Shown here piece by piece: positions 36,013 through 45,309 of a stretch of DNA of 64,000 nucleotides. The notes below the pieces were generated by a model. It did no database searches, was not told the DNA's origin, and saw only the letters and a list, made by a program, of their open reading frames with translations. Every line of letters begins with the position of its first letter. Position 1 is the stretch's first letter. A program made the position numbers and the translations under genes. The stretch lies in assembly GCA_964654945.1 (NCBI GenBank), contig CAZZLN010000002.1:31036-95035 (forward strand), written 5' to 3'. The stretch comes from HGM11788 sp964654945 (GTDB lineage: Bacteria > Bacillota > Clostridia > Lachnospirales > CAG-274).

Positions 36013-36981
36013 TTATATGTAATTTTTTGCAAGGTCTGTCATTCTCTGCCTGACATTTTGAGGCGCAATAATTTTAATGCCCCCTCCAAGACCAAATATC
36101 CAGCCTAAAAACTGGTCGCTTACGGCAACCTTGACTTTGACGGTAAATGAATTATCATCTGATTTAATTATAGAGATATTTTTTCCAAAACGGTCTATAA
36201 CAACATTGCTAAGCTCATTTTTAACATTAAGAGTAACATTTTCAATTTCTCCTCCAAACATTGAAAAATGAGTATCGCTGTAAACAGACATATCTACTTT
36301 GTCAAATATCTCCTTGCCCTCTCTTTTTTCTTTAAGAGTATTTGTGTTAAGCATTTTATCAATTCTGAAATGTTTTATTTTTTTATCTACATCATCATAT
36401 GCTATAAGATAATAATTGGTATTATCCCAACAAAGATGCCATGGACTTACGATATAAAATTTGCCGTCTTTTTTTAATTCCTGTTCCTTATTAATATTCC
36501 ATTTGAAATACTTAAATTTTATTTTTGTATCGGCAGCAATTGCACCATATATAAAATCAAGAGTATAGTATATGCTCTCATTCATATTCTTAATTTTGTT
36601 TAAAACAAATACCTGTCTTTGCAGGTCATTAGCCTGATATTTACTTGTAAAATTTTCAAGCTTTTTAATAAGGCTCATACTTTTTTTAGCCGTTATAAAA
36701 CGTGAGCTTTGCACAGCATCAACAAGCATTTTAATTTCAACAAGCTCAAAATCCCTTGACATAACAGCATAACCTTTTTTTCTGTTGGTTTCAATATCAA
36801 GACCTAATTTTCTTAATGTTTCAATATCGCTGTAAATACTTTTTCTCTCAGCCTTAATATCATCTTTAGCAAGATTTTCTATAATTTCATTTATATTCAT
36901 ATAGTGATTTTCGTCTGTATTTTTAAGAAGCATATCTCTTATATAAATAAGTTTTAACTTCTGATTAAACGATTTAGCCAT
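36013..36981 (-). CDS. WYL-domain transcriptional regulator
   Basis: An N-terminal winged HTH of DeoR type (INEIIENLAKDDI, AERKSIYSDIETLRKLG) is followed by a linker helix and a WYL domain (YIVSPWHLCWDNTNYYLIAYD, IKHFRIDKM) and the C-terminal extension (WIFGLGGGIKIIAP). WYL regulators respond to nucleic-acid or nucleotide-like ligands; many control DNA-damage or defence genes. Here it has its own AAAGGAGAAGG site, and no obvious target is adjacent. Confidence 0.92.
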   Translation of the reverse strand: MAKSFNQKLKLIYIRDMLLKNTDENHYMNINEIIENLAKDDIKAERKSIYSDIETLRKLGLDIETNRKKGYAVMSRDFELVEIKMLVDAVQSSRFITAKKSMSLIKKLENFTSKYQANDLQRQVFVLNKIKNMNESIYYTLDFIYGAIAADTKIKFKYFKWNINKEQELKKDGKFYIVSPWHLCWDNTNYYLIAYDDVDKKIKHFRIDKMLNTNTLKEKREGKEIFDKVDMSVYSDTHFSMFGGEIENVTLNVKNELSNVVIDRFGKNISIIKSDDNSFTVKVKVAVSDQFLGWIFGLGGGIKIIAPQNVRQRMTDLAKNYI

Positions 36982-37091
36982 TTTCCTTCTCCTTTGTAAA
37001 AACTGTATTCATATTATTAAAATACTATTTTTCTCTAGGATAATGATACCATTTATTGTATTGTTTATCAATAGCTTTTTGTCAAATTTTG

Positions 37092-37493
37092 CTATTTTTT
37101 TGCCTGATTTAATGCAGAATCTATTGCAGAAAGTAAAATTTGACCTGTCATTGAATAATCTTTGGGAATTTCAATATCTGTAGACTGTGCTTCTAAAACA
37201 GAATTTGATATATCTTCAAAACAGCTGTTAAATGTAGGATAAAAAACTGACTGTGTTTCTGATAAATCACTAAGTGTGATATTTTTAATTGCATTATCAT
37301 CTACAGTTACATTAAGCACAACAGCCTTGCCGTTAAGAACAATATCCGCCTGATATGTACCCTCATTATAGACAGTTTCCTTATCTTCCGTAAACATACC
37401 TATAAAAAAGACAATAACTACTATGCCTATTACAAGAAAAACCGCCTTTTTTATAATATCTTTCATTTTTAATACTACAATCTGATTTTTCAT
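37092..37493 (-). CDS. Membrane-anchored FMN-bind-like small protein
   Basis: Residues ~14-34 form one transmembrane anchor. The rest follows the FMN-bind pattern (EGTYQADIVLNGKAVVLNVTV, NIT..DLSET, ILLSAIDSALNQA). The SGAT-type motif that receives covalent FMN in RnfG/NqrC is replaced by DYSMTGQ, where the Thr could still serve, so flavinylation is uncertain. GGAGG site before the ATG. Divergent from addB, 93 bp between the starts. Confidence 0.72.
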   Translation of the reverse strand: MKNQIVVLKMKDIIKKAVFLVIGIVVIVFFIGMFTEDKETVYNEGTYQADIVLNGKAVVLNVTVDDNAIKNITLSDLSETQSVFYPTFNSCFEDISNSVLEAQSTDIEIPKDYSMTGQILLSAIDSALNQAKK

Positions 37494-37586
37494 ATTTCCT
37501 CCATAAATTTATTTGTAATATTTTATTATTTTTGTTTAAATTTTATTACTAATATGTTAGAATATTATAATAAAAGAGGTGGTAAT

Positions 37587-40500
37587 ATGAGTTTAAGATT
37601 TATACTTGGCGGTGCAGGCTGCGGCAAAACCCATATTTGTATTAAAGAAATAATTGAAAAAGACAACTATAATAACAAGCTTTTATATATTGTGCCCGAA
37701 CAGTTTTCAATGGAATCCGAAAAGGCACTTTTAAGAGCTAAAAAATCCATTGTTGCCACAGGTGTATACAGCTTTAAGCATCTTGCATTTGTAATTATGC
37801 AAAATCTGGGTATAAAGGATAATAATATACTTGATGATGTTGGGCGTGCTATGCTTTTGCAAAAAACACTTATTGATGTTAAAGGAAATCTTAATCTTTA
37901 TAATAAATCCATAAGCCATAGAGGCTTTACAGACAGTCTTGGCTCTACAATTTCTGAGCTTATGCAGTATAATGTTACGTCAGAAGATATTGCTTTAGCA
38001 TATAACGACCTGTCTGATTGTGTTTTAAAATATAAGCTCATGGATATTGAAAAAATATACACAGACTATACAGATAAGCTTAAAACTAAATATATTTCAG
38101 CAGAAAACACCCTTGACATTCTCACATCTGTTATTTCAAAAAGTGATATGCTTTATGGCAGTGAAATATGGATAGACGGCTTTAAAAGCTTTACACCTCA
38201 GGAATACAGAGTTATAGGAGAGCTTTTAAAATATGCAGAAAGAGTTAATATTGCTCTTATTACTGATGGCAAAGATATAAATAATGATTTTATAAGCACT
38301 GATGATTTATTTTATGAAACAAAAAACACAATTAAAAAGCTGGCTGAAATAGCTCAAAACAGCAATATTACTATGGACAAACCTGAAATTCTGACTAAAT
38401 GCTACAGATATAATAATAATACCGAACTATCTATTTTAAGCGCTGAATATATTAATTTAGCCAACACCTGTAACAAAAAATGTGACCGTATAAATATTTG
38501 CAGCGGAAAAAGCAAATATGAAGAAACAGAATATGTATGCTCTAAAATTATTGAGCTGACAAGAGATAAACACTACAGATATGACCAGATTGCTGTTATT
38601 GCAGGGAGCAAAGCATATGAAAAACCCTTGTGCAATACTCTTAATCGCTATGGAATACCAAGCTTTTTGGATTCAAGACGTGAAATTGCTTCTCACCCTC
38701 TGACACAAACAATAATTTCGGCAGTTGAAATTATTTCAACTGATTTTAGCATTAATTCGGTATTTGGTTTTTTAAAATCTCCTTTTGTGGATATATCTGA
38801 TGAAGATGTTTTTTTACTTGAAAACTATGCCATTGCACAAAATATTAAGGGCAGAATGTGGTTAAATTCAGACTGGAAATACGGTTTTGATACAAAGCTT
38901 TATATAAAACCTTTAATTGAAGATATAAGAGATATATTTATAGGTTATATATCTGTAATTTCAGATAAAATTAAAAGAAACAAAAATTATACTATTAGAG
39001 AAATCACAATATTATTGTTTAAGCTTTTAGATGAGCTTGATATTGAAAAGGGTCTTAACTCTCTTATTGATGATGCAAACAAAATAAATGACAGAAATAC
39101 TGTTGCCATACATAGTCAGATATGGAAACATATTTGTTCCGTATTTGAAAAAATGATAGAATTTTTAGGCGATGAAAAAGTAAATATAAACCAATATCTC
39201 AATATACTTAAAGCAGGCATTGAAACTGCTGAGATGGGTGTTATTCCGGCTTTTGGGGATTGTCTTATTGTGGGTGATATAGAAAGAACAAGGCTTCCGG
39301 AAATTAAAGCACTTTTTATACTTGGTGTAAATGAAGGTGTGCTTCCTCCTCAAAGAACAGAAGCAGGTATTTTTACCGATAATGAAAGGGCTGCATTAAA
39401 ATATAATTACTTTAATCTTGCTCCTGAATTGAGATTAAGGCTTGCACAGGATAAGCTTAATATTTATATGGCAATTACAAAACCATCTGAATACCTTTAT
39501 TTAACCTATTCAACAGGGAGTATTTCAGGTGAAGAAATGGTTAAATCCCCTGTTGTTGAAAGAATAGAAAACATATTTACAGAGCTTAAAGAATACACCT
39601 ATGACAGTAAAAATATTAATATAACTGCACCATTGCCGACTCTTAATAAGCTTATTTATCATATTAGGGACAGCAAGGATATTTCAGATGAATATATTTC
39701 ATTATATAAATATTTCAGCAGTAATGTTAAATACAAAAATGTTATTTCTAATATAAAATACATACTTGAAAATACTGCTGCTGAATATCTGCCTATTGAT
39801 ATAGCTGATGAAACTTATCCAAATTCAATTAATATAAGTGTTTCAAAGCTTGAAAATTTCTCAGAATGCCCATATTCATTTTTTATGAAATATACTCTTT
39901 ATGCAAATGAGAGAAATGAATATCAGTTTAAAAATCTTGAATCAGGCAATATTTATCACGCAGCTCTTGAATATGTATTTAACACAATAAAAGATAATAA
40001 TATTGATTTATCCTCTCTTGCTTCTGATAAAGAAGCTATTAAAAATATATCAGAAGCTGCTGTTAATTCCGCTATAATACAGACAAAAAGCGAACATTTA
40101 TCACAGGTTCCAAGATATAAGGGTTTTATAAACAGAATTAAAAAAATTATGTCATCTACAATATGGAATTTTAGTCAGGGTGCTAAAAAGGATAAATTTA
40201 AGCCAAAGGAATTTGAATTTATATTTGACGATAAAAAGGGTATTCAGCCAATAAAATATGCTCTTGATAAGGGTAAAAGCCTTAACCTTACAGGTAAAAT
40301 CGACAGGGTTGACCACCTTGAACACACTGATAAAATATATATAAGAATTGTTGATTATAAATCAAAGGAACATTCCTTTGATTTTAACAATATTTATAAT
40401 GGCATCGATATACAGCTGCCCCTTTATATAAATGCTTACATTAATGCTGTCAGCCACAATTATAAAAAGGAGCTTGTGCCCGGAGAGATACTCTATTACA

Positions 40501-40886
40501 GTATTAAAAATCCACAGATTGAAAAAGAAGTTGAAAATATTGAAGCTGAGCTTATTTCAAAAATGAAATACAAGGGTATTGTATCAACCCAAAGTATTGT
40601 GACAGAAAGCAATGAGGATATTATAGACAAAGAATTTTCATTTACAGCAGAGGATTTTAAAAAGCTTGGGGAATTTATTGATAAAAAAATAGTTGAATGC
40701 GGTAATAAAATTGCCAAAGGAAATATTTCAATAAAGCCTTACAGATATATAAAGGGCAGTGTTGTAAAAAGCGGCTGTGATTATTGTCAGTATAAATCAA
40801 TATGTAAAATTGATTTAAAGGAAAAAGGAAAATATAAAAACTATACTAACGACAAAAATATACTTAATAAAATTCTCGATAATTAA
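37587..40886 (+). CDS. addB: Helicase-exonuclease AddAB subunit AddB
   Basis: A 1099-aa protein for double-strand break repair by end resection. The Walker A motif is GGAGCGKTH at the N-terminus, the middle is the inactive-helicase-like core, and the C-terminal third is the PD-(D/E)xK nuclease with LTGKIDRVD, IVDYKS and the iron-sulfur Cys set (SECPYSF near residue 765 and CDYCQYKSIC near the end). The ATG at 37587 has an AGAGGTGG site. The usual partner addA is not downstream; instead the gene ends tail-to-tail with a VanZ-like gene. Confidence 0.94.
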   Translation: MSLRFILGGAGCGKTHICIKEIIEKDNYNNKLLYIVPEQFSMESEKALLRAKKSIVATGVYSFKHLAFVIMQNLGIKDNNILDDVGRAMLLQKTLIDVKGNLNLYNKSISHRGFTDSLGSTISELMQYNVTSEDIALAYNDLSDCVLKYKLMDIEKIYTDYTDKLKTKYISAENTLDILTSVISKSDMLYGSEIWIDGFKSFTPQEYRVIGELLKYAERVNIALITDGKDINNDFISTDDLFYETKNTIKKLAEIAQNSNITMDKPEILTKCYRYNNNTELSILSAEYINLANTCNKKCDRINICSGKSKYEETEYVCSKIIELTRDKHYRYDQIAVIAGSKAYEKPLCNTLNRYGIPSFLDSRREIASHPLTQTIISAVEIISTDFSINSVFGFLKSPFVDISDEDVFLLENYAIAQNIKGRMWLNSDWKYGFDTKLYIKPLIEDIRDIFIGYISVISDKIKRNKNYTIREITILLFKLLDELDIEKGLNSLIDDANKINDRNTVAIHSQIWKHICSVFEKMIEFLGDEKVNINQYLNILKAGIETAEMGVIPAFGDCLIVGDIERTRLPEIKALFILGVNEGVLPPQRTEAGIFTDNERAALKYNYFNLAPELRLRLAQDKLNIYMAITKPSEYLYLTYSTGSISGEEMVKSPVVERIENIFTELKEYTYDSKNINITAPLPTLNKLIYHIRDSKDISDEYISLYKYFSSNVKYKNVISNIKYILENTAAEYLPIDIADETYPNSINISVSKLENFSECPYSFFMKYTLYANERNEYQFKNLESGNIYHAALEYVFNTIKDNNIDLSSLASDKEAIKNISEAAVNSAIIQTKSEHLSQVPRYKGFINRIKKIMSSTIWNFSQGAKKDKFKPKEFEFIFDDKKGIQPIKYALDKGKSLNLTGKIDRVDHLEHTDKIYIRIVDYKSKEHSFDFNNIYNGIDIQLPLYINAYINAVSHNYKKELVPGEILYYSIKNPQIEKEVENIEAELISKMKYKGIVSTQSIVTESNEDIIDKEFSFTAEDFKKLGEFIDKKIVECGNKIAKGNISIKPYRYIKGSVVKSGCDYCQYKSICKIDLKEKGKYKNYTNDKNILNKILDN

Positions 40887-40911
40887 AGGCACCTCATTTT
40901 GAAGTGCCTTT
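40885..40911. terminator. Shared terminator of addB and vanZ-like gene
   Basis: Stem AAAGGCAC/GTGCCTTT extended by an inner TCA/TGA after one mismatch. It lies immediately after the addB stop and contains the last six codons of the convergent VanZ-like gene. Confidence 0.75.
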
Positions 40912-41358
40912 AAAATTTAAAAATATTTTAATTAATATAAGCGTTACAATTGTGGCAGCTATTATTCCTGAAAAATCAACCCAAATATCAGTAACCTTAC
41001 TTGACCTGCCGGGACTGAAAATCTGTATTGTTTCGTCAATACAGGCAGTTACAATACCTATAAATGGTGACAGATAAATATTTTTTAATAATGAATATGA
41101 CCTGTTCCATAAATATATATCCATTGTAAGAAGAAAACCAAGTCCTGAAAATTCAAGAAAATGTGCCATTTTCCTAAGAGCATATTCACTTATATTATTG
41201 GGAATGCCCAAAAATTGAAATATGTTCTTTATTATAAGCATTGCTTCCTGACTTTCAAGGGAAGATTCATTGCCGTCAAGACTTGAGTGATACCATATAA
41301 AAGCTATACAGGCAATTGTAAATATAATAAATAAATATTTAAGTTTACAATATTTCAT
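40894..41358 (-). CDS. VanZ-like membrane protein
   Basis: 154 aa with four or five hydrophobic segments and the VanZ family signature: RKMAHFLEFSGLGFLL, IDETIQIFSPGRSSKVTDIWVDFSG. VanZ gives low teicoplanin resistance in enterococci; many homologues have no known role. It is the last gene of the surface operon. The start lies 5 bp after the SLH gene stop with no clear Shine-Dalgarno site, so translation is probably coupled. Confidence 0.88.
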   Translation of the reverse strand: MKYCKLKYLFIIFTIACIAFIWYHSSLDGNESSLESQEAMLIIKNIFQFLGIPNNISEYALRKMAHFLEFSGLGFLLTMDIYLWNRSYSLLKNIYLSPFIGIVTACIDETIQIFSPGRSSKVTDIWVDFSGIIAATIVTLILIKIFLNFKGTSK

Positions 41359-41363
41359 ATTAA

Positions 41364-42497
41364 TTAAAAGAATGCTTCAAATAATGATGCAAGCTGATTT
41401 AAATCACTCATACTGTAAACTGTAAGGGCAAGACTTCTGAACTCATCCTGCTGACTGTCAGATAAAGATTTATAAACCTCTTTAACTTCATCTATATCTC
41501 CTCTGAAATCATAGGTATTATCAGCGTAATAAGATTCAAGAGCAGTTAAAATCATTTGACCCATATTCTTAAAGGATGCTCTATAGCATCTTGGAATAAA
41601 TTCTTCTTTTGTTGTCTTAATTACTCTGGCTAAAACGTCTTTATCACTATCAGTCAAAACTACATCTGACGGGTCATCAACAGTAGTGCTGCTATCGCCT
41701 GAACTGCTTCCGCCGCTTGAGCTTCCGCCGCTTGAGCTTCCGCCGCTTGAACTTCCGCCACCGCCACCGCCGGAAGATCCGGAAGATGATGACTTAGTAG
41801 TAGTTTCTGTTGTTCCCTCTGTTGTTGCAGCTTCAGTTGTTTCAGTATCAGTCACTGCCTCATCAGCGGATTTGTCCTTTACAAACTTAACAAGTGCTTC
41901 ACAAACCTCTGCTCTTGTAATATTTTCTTTTGCTCTGAAGGTGCTGTTTTCTTCAAGTGTAAACACTTCATTAACAATATTTGCATTTACATATTCTCTT
42001 GCCCATTCTGAAACAGGGTCAGATATTTCAACATAAATTTCTTTATTCTCAAGCTTAGCGGCAGTATATATAACTGTGCAGGTCTGCTCTCTTGTGAAGT
42101 TTTCCTTAGGTCTGAAAGAGCCGTCTTCAAAGCCTTTAATATAGCCATTGCTCTGAGCAATTCTAACATCATTATAATACCATGCGGAAGAATCAAAGTT
42201 ATCAGTAAAGTCCTGCATATTTTCTGCTGTTTCTTCATTTAAACCATAACCGAACACCTGATTAAATACTCTGGTCAGTTCGGCTCTTGTAATGGAATTT
42301 TCAGGTCTGAAAGAGCCATCTTCATAGCCTTTTAAATAACCCATTTCATACATTTTAATAATTGCCTTACCCTGTGCTGTTTCAGCATTTACATCTGAAA
42401 AAGGCAATAAAGCCTTGACTTCATCTGCACCAAAAGCAGCAGAAGTTAATACAAAACAACCGGCAAGCACAGAAGCAAATAATCTTTTTATTTTCAT
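41364..42497 (-). CDS. S-layer homology (SLH) surface protein
   Basis: After the signal peptide (~1-23) there are three SLH repeats: FSDVNAETAQGKAIIKM with GYEDGSFRPENSITRAEL, a second with GFEDGSFRPKENFTREQ, and a degenerate third with TFRAKENITRAEV. They bind pyruvylated wall polysaccharide. A Thr/Glu stretch and a Ser/Gly linker follow (about residues 215-270), then a ~100-residue C-terminal helical domain of unknown type (TKEEFIPRCYRASFKNMG). GGAGG start site. It lies downstream of the dockerin-like gene and upstream of vanZ. Confidence 0.93.
   Translation of the reverse strand: MKIKRLFASVLAGCFVLTSAAFGADEVKALLPFSDVNAETAQGKAIIKMYEMGYLKGYEDGSFRPENSITRAELTRVFNQVFGYGLNEETAENMQDFTDNFDSSAWYYNDVRIAQSNGYIKGFEDGSFRPKENFTREQTCTVIYTAAKLENKEIYVEISDPVSEWAREYVNANIVNEVFTLEENSTFRAKENITRAEVCEALVKFVKDKSADEAVTDTETTEAATTEGTTETTTKSSSSGSSGGGGGGSSSGGSSSGGSSSGGSSSGDSSTTVDDPSDVVLTDSDKDVLARVIKTTKEEFIPRCYRASFKNMGQMILTALESYYADNTYDFRGDIDEVKEVYKSLSDSQQDEFRSLALTVYSMSDLNQLASLFEAFF
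41706..41750. repeat. Three perfect 15-bp tandem repeats in the SLH linker
   Basis: GCTTCCGCCGCTTGA three times without change, encoding the GGSSS linker. It is GC-rich against an AT-rich background and is a likely site of in-frame length variation. Confidence 0.85.
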
Positions 42498-42526
42498 ATA
42501 TTTCCTCCAAAAATTTACATAGTCAC

Positions 42527-42556
42527 AAAGAGATTGCCATCACAGACAATCTCTTT
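42527..42556. terminator. Hairpin between the dockerin-like gene and the SLH gene
   Basis: Perfect 10-bp stem AAAGAGATTG/CAATCTCTTT with a 10-nt loop. No strong T-run follows on the minus strand, so it may attenuate or protect mRNA rather than fully stop the operon. Confidence 0.65.
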
Positions 42557-42570
42557 GATAAATTGTAAAA

Positions 42571-43785
42571 TTATTTTTCTACATATCTTGTATAGAATTC
42601 TAAAGTGAAGCCCCATTCAGAACCGCCATTAGTTGCATCATCAGGGTCAACAACCTTCTTGCTTGTAGAAATAGTAATCTGGTCGCCGAAGGCATCTCTA
42701 ATGTCCTGTAATGTAGCAGTCTTATAATCATATAACTTATTATTTATAATAGTTGTAACAAATGAGCTGTTGCTGCCAGGATTATCAGATACAATATGGT
42801 TATTTCCGGCACCGTTCTGAGTAGCAGTATCAATATTATATCTTCTGCCGTAAATCTGAATAAAACGGTCAGCAGTAATACTTACATCATCACCGGTAAT
42901 TTCGTCAGCCGGGAATGCTCTTGTCCATACTTCATACATCTTAGAAAGAACCATAGAGTCAGTAACATCAATGTTAGTTTGATAATCATTACCGCTAACA
43001 ATATAGCTCTTTAATTCATTGAAAGCATCAACTCTGTTTTGAAGATTAGCAGGTAAGTTATCATAGCCTTCAGTATAGTCATCTTTTCTGCTTTCACCGG
43101 CTAAGCTGGCTGTTTCAGGACTTAATGGAATAATCTGTCTCATAGCCCAGTTAAATACTGCCCAGCCTTTTTCAGTAGTGAGGCAAATTCTGTTGCCCTC
43201 TTCTTTTGAATCTTCATCACCCATAAAGTAGATACCGCCTAAATACTGAGAGAAAGCTTCAATGGCTTCAGAATCCCAACCGTTGCCATCGTTGCTTGCA
43301 ATAGACTTAACAGCCTCATCGATAGTAATATTAGAAGCACTGTCAAAAGAAGCGGTTTCATCAGCAAATGTACCTTCCCAGTTAGACTTTTCGGAATTTA
43401 AATCAGAAGTATCAAAAAATCTAAAGGCACCTGCACCAATAGCAGTATCAGTGCCTGAATAAAATCTTAAAGCAATATGCTCAGTGTAGTTTTCAGGCTG
43501 TAAAACATAGCCGAGAATTCTTTCAGCATCTTTATGGTCTGCGTGGATTTTCTTTGTAGACCAGTCACCGTCAAAGTTGCCGTTTTCAATGTTGGTAAAA
43601 GTACCATTGTCAACGCTTTCTTCGGTAGGTGCAGATTTCTCCACCATAGAAGCATCGTTACTGTTAATAACGCTGTTGCCGTCAACATTACCGGTTCCCC
43701 TTGCAATAGGTGCTGCAAAAGCACTTGCAGTCATAGCCAAAGACATAACCACAGCAGTTGCAGAGATTAAAATTTTGTTTTTCAT
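42571..43785 (-). CDS. Secreted protein with N-terminal dockerin-like doublet
   Basis: A signal peptide (KILISATAVVMSLAMTASAFA) is followed by NVDGNSVINSNDASMVEKS and, about 30 residues later, NFDGDWSTKKIHADHKDAERIL. These look like two dockerin F-hand repeats (Asp/Asn-Gly loop plus a DA..IL helix). The remaining ~310 residues are acidic and soluble with no family I recognise; one region (SQYLGGIYFMGDEDSKEEGNR) hints at a binding domain. The ATG at 43785 has a GGGAGG site. It is the fifth gene of the tyrosine-kinase surface operon. No cohesin is visible in the window. The dockerin reading is tentative. Confidence 0.7.
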   Translation of the reverse strand: MKNKILISATAVVMSLAMTASAFAAPIARGTGNVDGNSVINSNDASMVEKSAPTEESVDNGTFTNIENGNFDGDWSTKKIHADHKDAERILGYVLQPENYTEHIALRFYSGTDTAIGAGAFRFFDTSDLNSEKSNWEGTFADETASFDSASNITIDEAVKSIASNDGNGWDSEAIEAFSQYLGGIYFMGDEDSKEEGNRICLTTEKGWAVFNWAMRQIIPLSPETASLAGESRKDDYTEGYDNLPANLQNRVDAFNELKSYIVSGNDYQTNIDVTDSMVLSKMYEVWTRAFPADEITGDDVSITADRFIQIYGRRYNIDTATQNGAGNNHIVSDNPGSNSSFVTTIINNKLYDYKTATLQDIRDAFGDQITISTSKKVVDPDDATNGGSEWGFTLEFYTRYVEK

Positions 43786-43809
43786 AGTTAATTCCTCCCA
43801 TTTCAAATT

Positions 43810-44562
43810 TTACTTTTTACTTTGATATAAGCTTAAATAATAAGATTTTTTCAATACTTTTTCATTTTCATAAGCATTTTTCATAGTTTCAACGACAGAT
43901 GTATCTGCATTCAGACTTTTAAGCTTGCCATCAAGCTCATCAAGCAAAGCATATACAGCAGTATCAGCCTCACTCTCAAGAGATGCTGCCCTGCCAAGAT
44001 AGTCCCTTGCAATTTGCTTTACACTGCCCTTTGCTTTATAATCAGCCTTGGCAGAATCAACCAAATTACCTATCTGCCCAAGGTAATAAGCCTTTAAGCC
44101 GTATAGTTTAACTGCATATTCAGCTACAATATCCTGAGCACTATTGCTGTTTGCTTTAATATTAGTAACAGCATTTATACTTGATGAATTTTCATTGCTA
44201 AGATTAGTTGAATTATCATCCGATGCAGCAGTCAGCTTATCTGTAACACCGCTTTCCTCCATAATCTTTTTCAATGCTTCTTCATAAGTAATCTCACCTC
44301 GTCGAATTTGTTCTTCTTCTTCAAAAGTGAAATCACGCAGATTGTCAATATTATATTCCTTCAATGTATCTTTGACATCGTTTTTGGAATCATCAATTTG
44401 TTGTTGAATGTCCTCTTTGGAATATTTAACTGAGTTGAATACTGCATCAATATTATCTTTTTGATAAAAATACAGCACTATAACTCCAACAATCAATAAA
44501 AATAATACAACCAATAAAGCAGTTAAAACTTTATGTGATTTTTTTACATTATTGTTTCGCAA
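43810..44562 (-). CDS. Single-pass membrane protein of the surface operon, unknown function
   Basis: A basic N-terminal tail and one transmembrane segment (residues ~13-33) are followed by an extracytoplasmic, mostly helical 210-residue region with a Ser/Asn-rich linker at ~115-140. The second half has long amphipathic helices (VAEYAVKLYGLKAYYLGQIGNLV). The start is TTG with an AAAGGAG site 6 bp away. I do not recognise the family. Its place directly after the BY-kinase and phosphatase genes suggests a role in polymer export or wall sensing. Confidence 0.75.
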   Translation of the reverse strand: MRNNNVKKSHKVLTALLVVLFLLIVGVIVLYFYQKDNIDAVFNSVKYSKEDIQQQIDDSKNDVKDTLKEYNIDNLRDFTFEEEEQIRRGEITYEEALKKIMEESGVTDKLTAASDDNSTNLSNENSSSINAVTNIKANSNSAQDIVAEYAVKLYGLKAYYLGQIGNLVDSAKADYKAKGSVKQIARDYLGRAASLESEADTAVYALLDELDGKLKSLNADTSVVETMKNAYENEKVLKKSYYLSLYQSKK

Positions 44563-44596
44563 TTAAATCTCCTTTCATAGACTTTTCTGAAAAAAG

Positions 44597-45295
44597 CTAT
44601 TTAATATTTAAAATTTCTTTTCCCAGTTTGTTTATTTTATTAACAGTATCTATTCCAAGCTTATTTTCGATAATGGCATAAGCCTTATCAAGATTAGGTT
44701 TTCTGTCGTCTAAATTATGACAATCAGAACCAATAAGATGAACAATACCGTTATTTATAAAATTCAGAGCCTTTTTCTTAGTGAAAAAGCCATTTATGTA
44801 TTCACCATTCATTTGAACAATAGGATTTAAGGATAACAATTGGTTAATATTATTAGTACCTTTTTGTAAATCTAAATATCGTTCAATGTGAGCAATAATT
44901 ATTTTAAAACCTCTTTGATAGATAAGCTCCTCAACTTCATCAAGTATAGCTCTTGTCCATTTAACAAAGGGCATTTCAAGAAGTAGATATTCGCTGTTAT
45001 TTATTGTCAGCAAATCAAGACCATCATAAGCACTCATTCTGTGAAAATAATAAACTTCTGCACCCAGATATATATTGGGCATATTATCATCAAGAGAAGC
45101 AGTTAATTTTTTAAAACAGTGAGTACGGGTTTTAATAAAATCATCAGCATCATTGTTATTTATATAAAAGTGAGGAGTAGCAACTATATCAGTAACACCC
45201 TGAGAAAAACTCATTTTAAGCATTTCTACTGACATCTCCACACTTTTGCTGCCATCATCAATTTTAGGAATTATATGTGAATGAAAATCAATCAA
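44597..45295 (-). CDS. cpsB: CpsB/YwqE-type tyrosine phosphatase (PHP domain)
   Basis: A manganese-dependent PHP-fold phosphatase that removes phosphate from the bacterial tyrosine kinase and its targets. Metal-binding residues are visible in DFHSHIIPKIDDGS, ATPHFY, EVYYFHRM, IAHIERY and IGSDCHNLDDRKP. 232 aa is slightly short but complete. The start must be TTG at 45295: the nearby ATG is out of frame and meets a stop, and AGGGG is correctly spaced from the TTG. It is 14 bp downstream of the kinase gene. Confidence 0.93.
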   Translation of the reverse strand: MIDFHSHIIPKIDDGSKSVEMSVEMLKMSFSQGVTDIVATPHFYINNNDADDFIKTRTHCFKKLTASLDDNMPNIYLGAEVYYFHRMSAYDGLDLLTINNSEYLLLEMPFVKWTRAILDEVEELIYQRGFKIIIAHIERYLDLQKGTNNINQLLSLNPIVQMNGEYINGFFTKKKALNFINNGIVHLIGSDCHNLDDRKPNLDKAYAIIENKLGIDTVNKINKLGKEILNIK

Positions 45296-45309
45296 TCAAT
45301 CATCCCCTT

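Noticed and set aside
41706..41750. Regular short repeats as a possible CRISPR array
   Set aside because: They are direct 15-bp coding repeats with no spacers; the 27-bp units at 19481-19642 are likewise without spacers.
41686..42036. Plus-strand Pro/Glu/Leu-rich frame of 116 codons over the SLH gene
   Set aside because: It is the antisense of the Ser/Gly repeat linker and SLH repeats; the Pro-Leu-Glu pattern comes from the 15-bp repeats.
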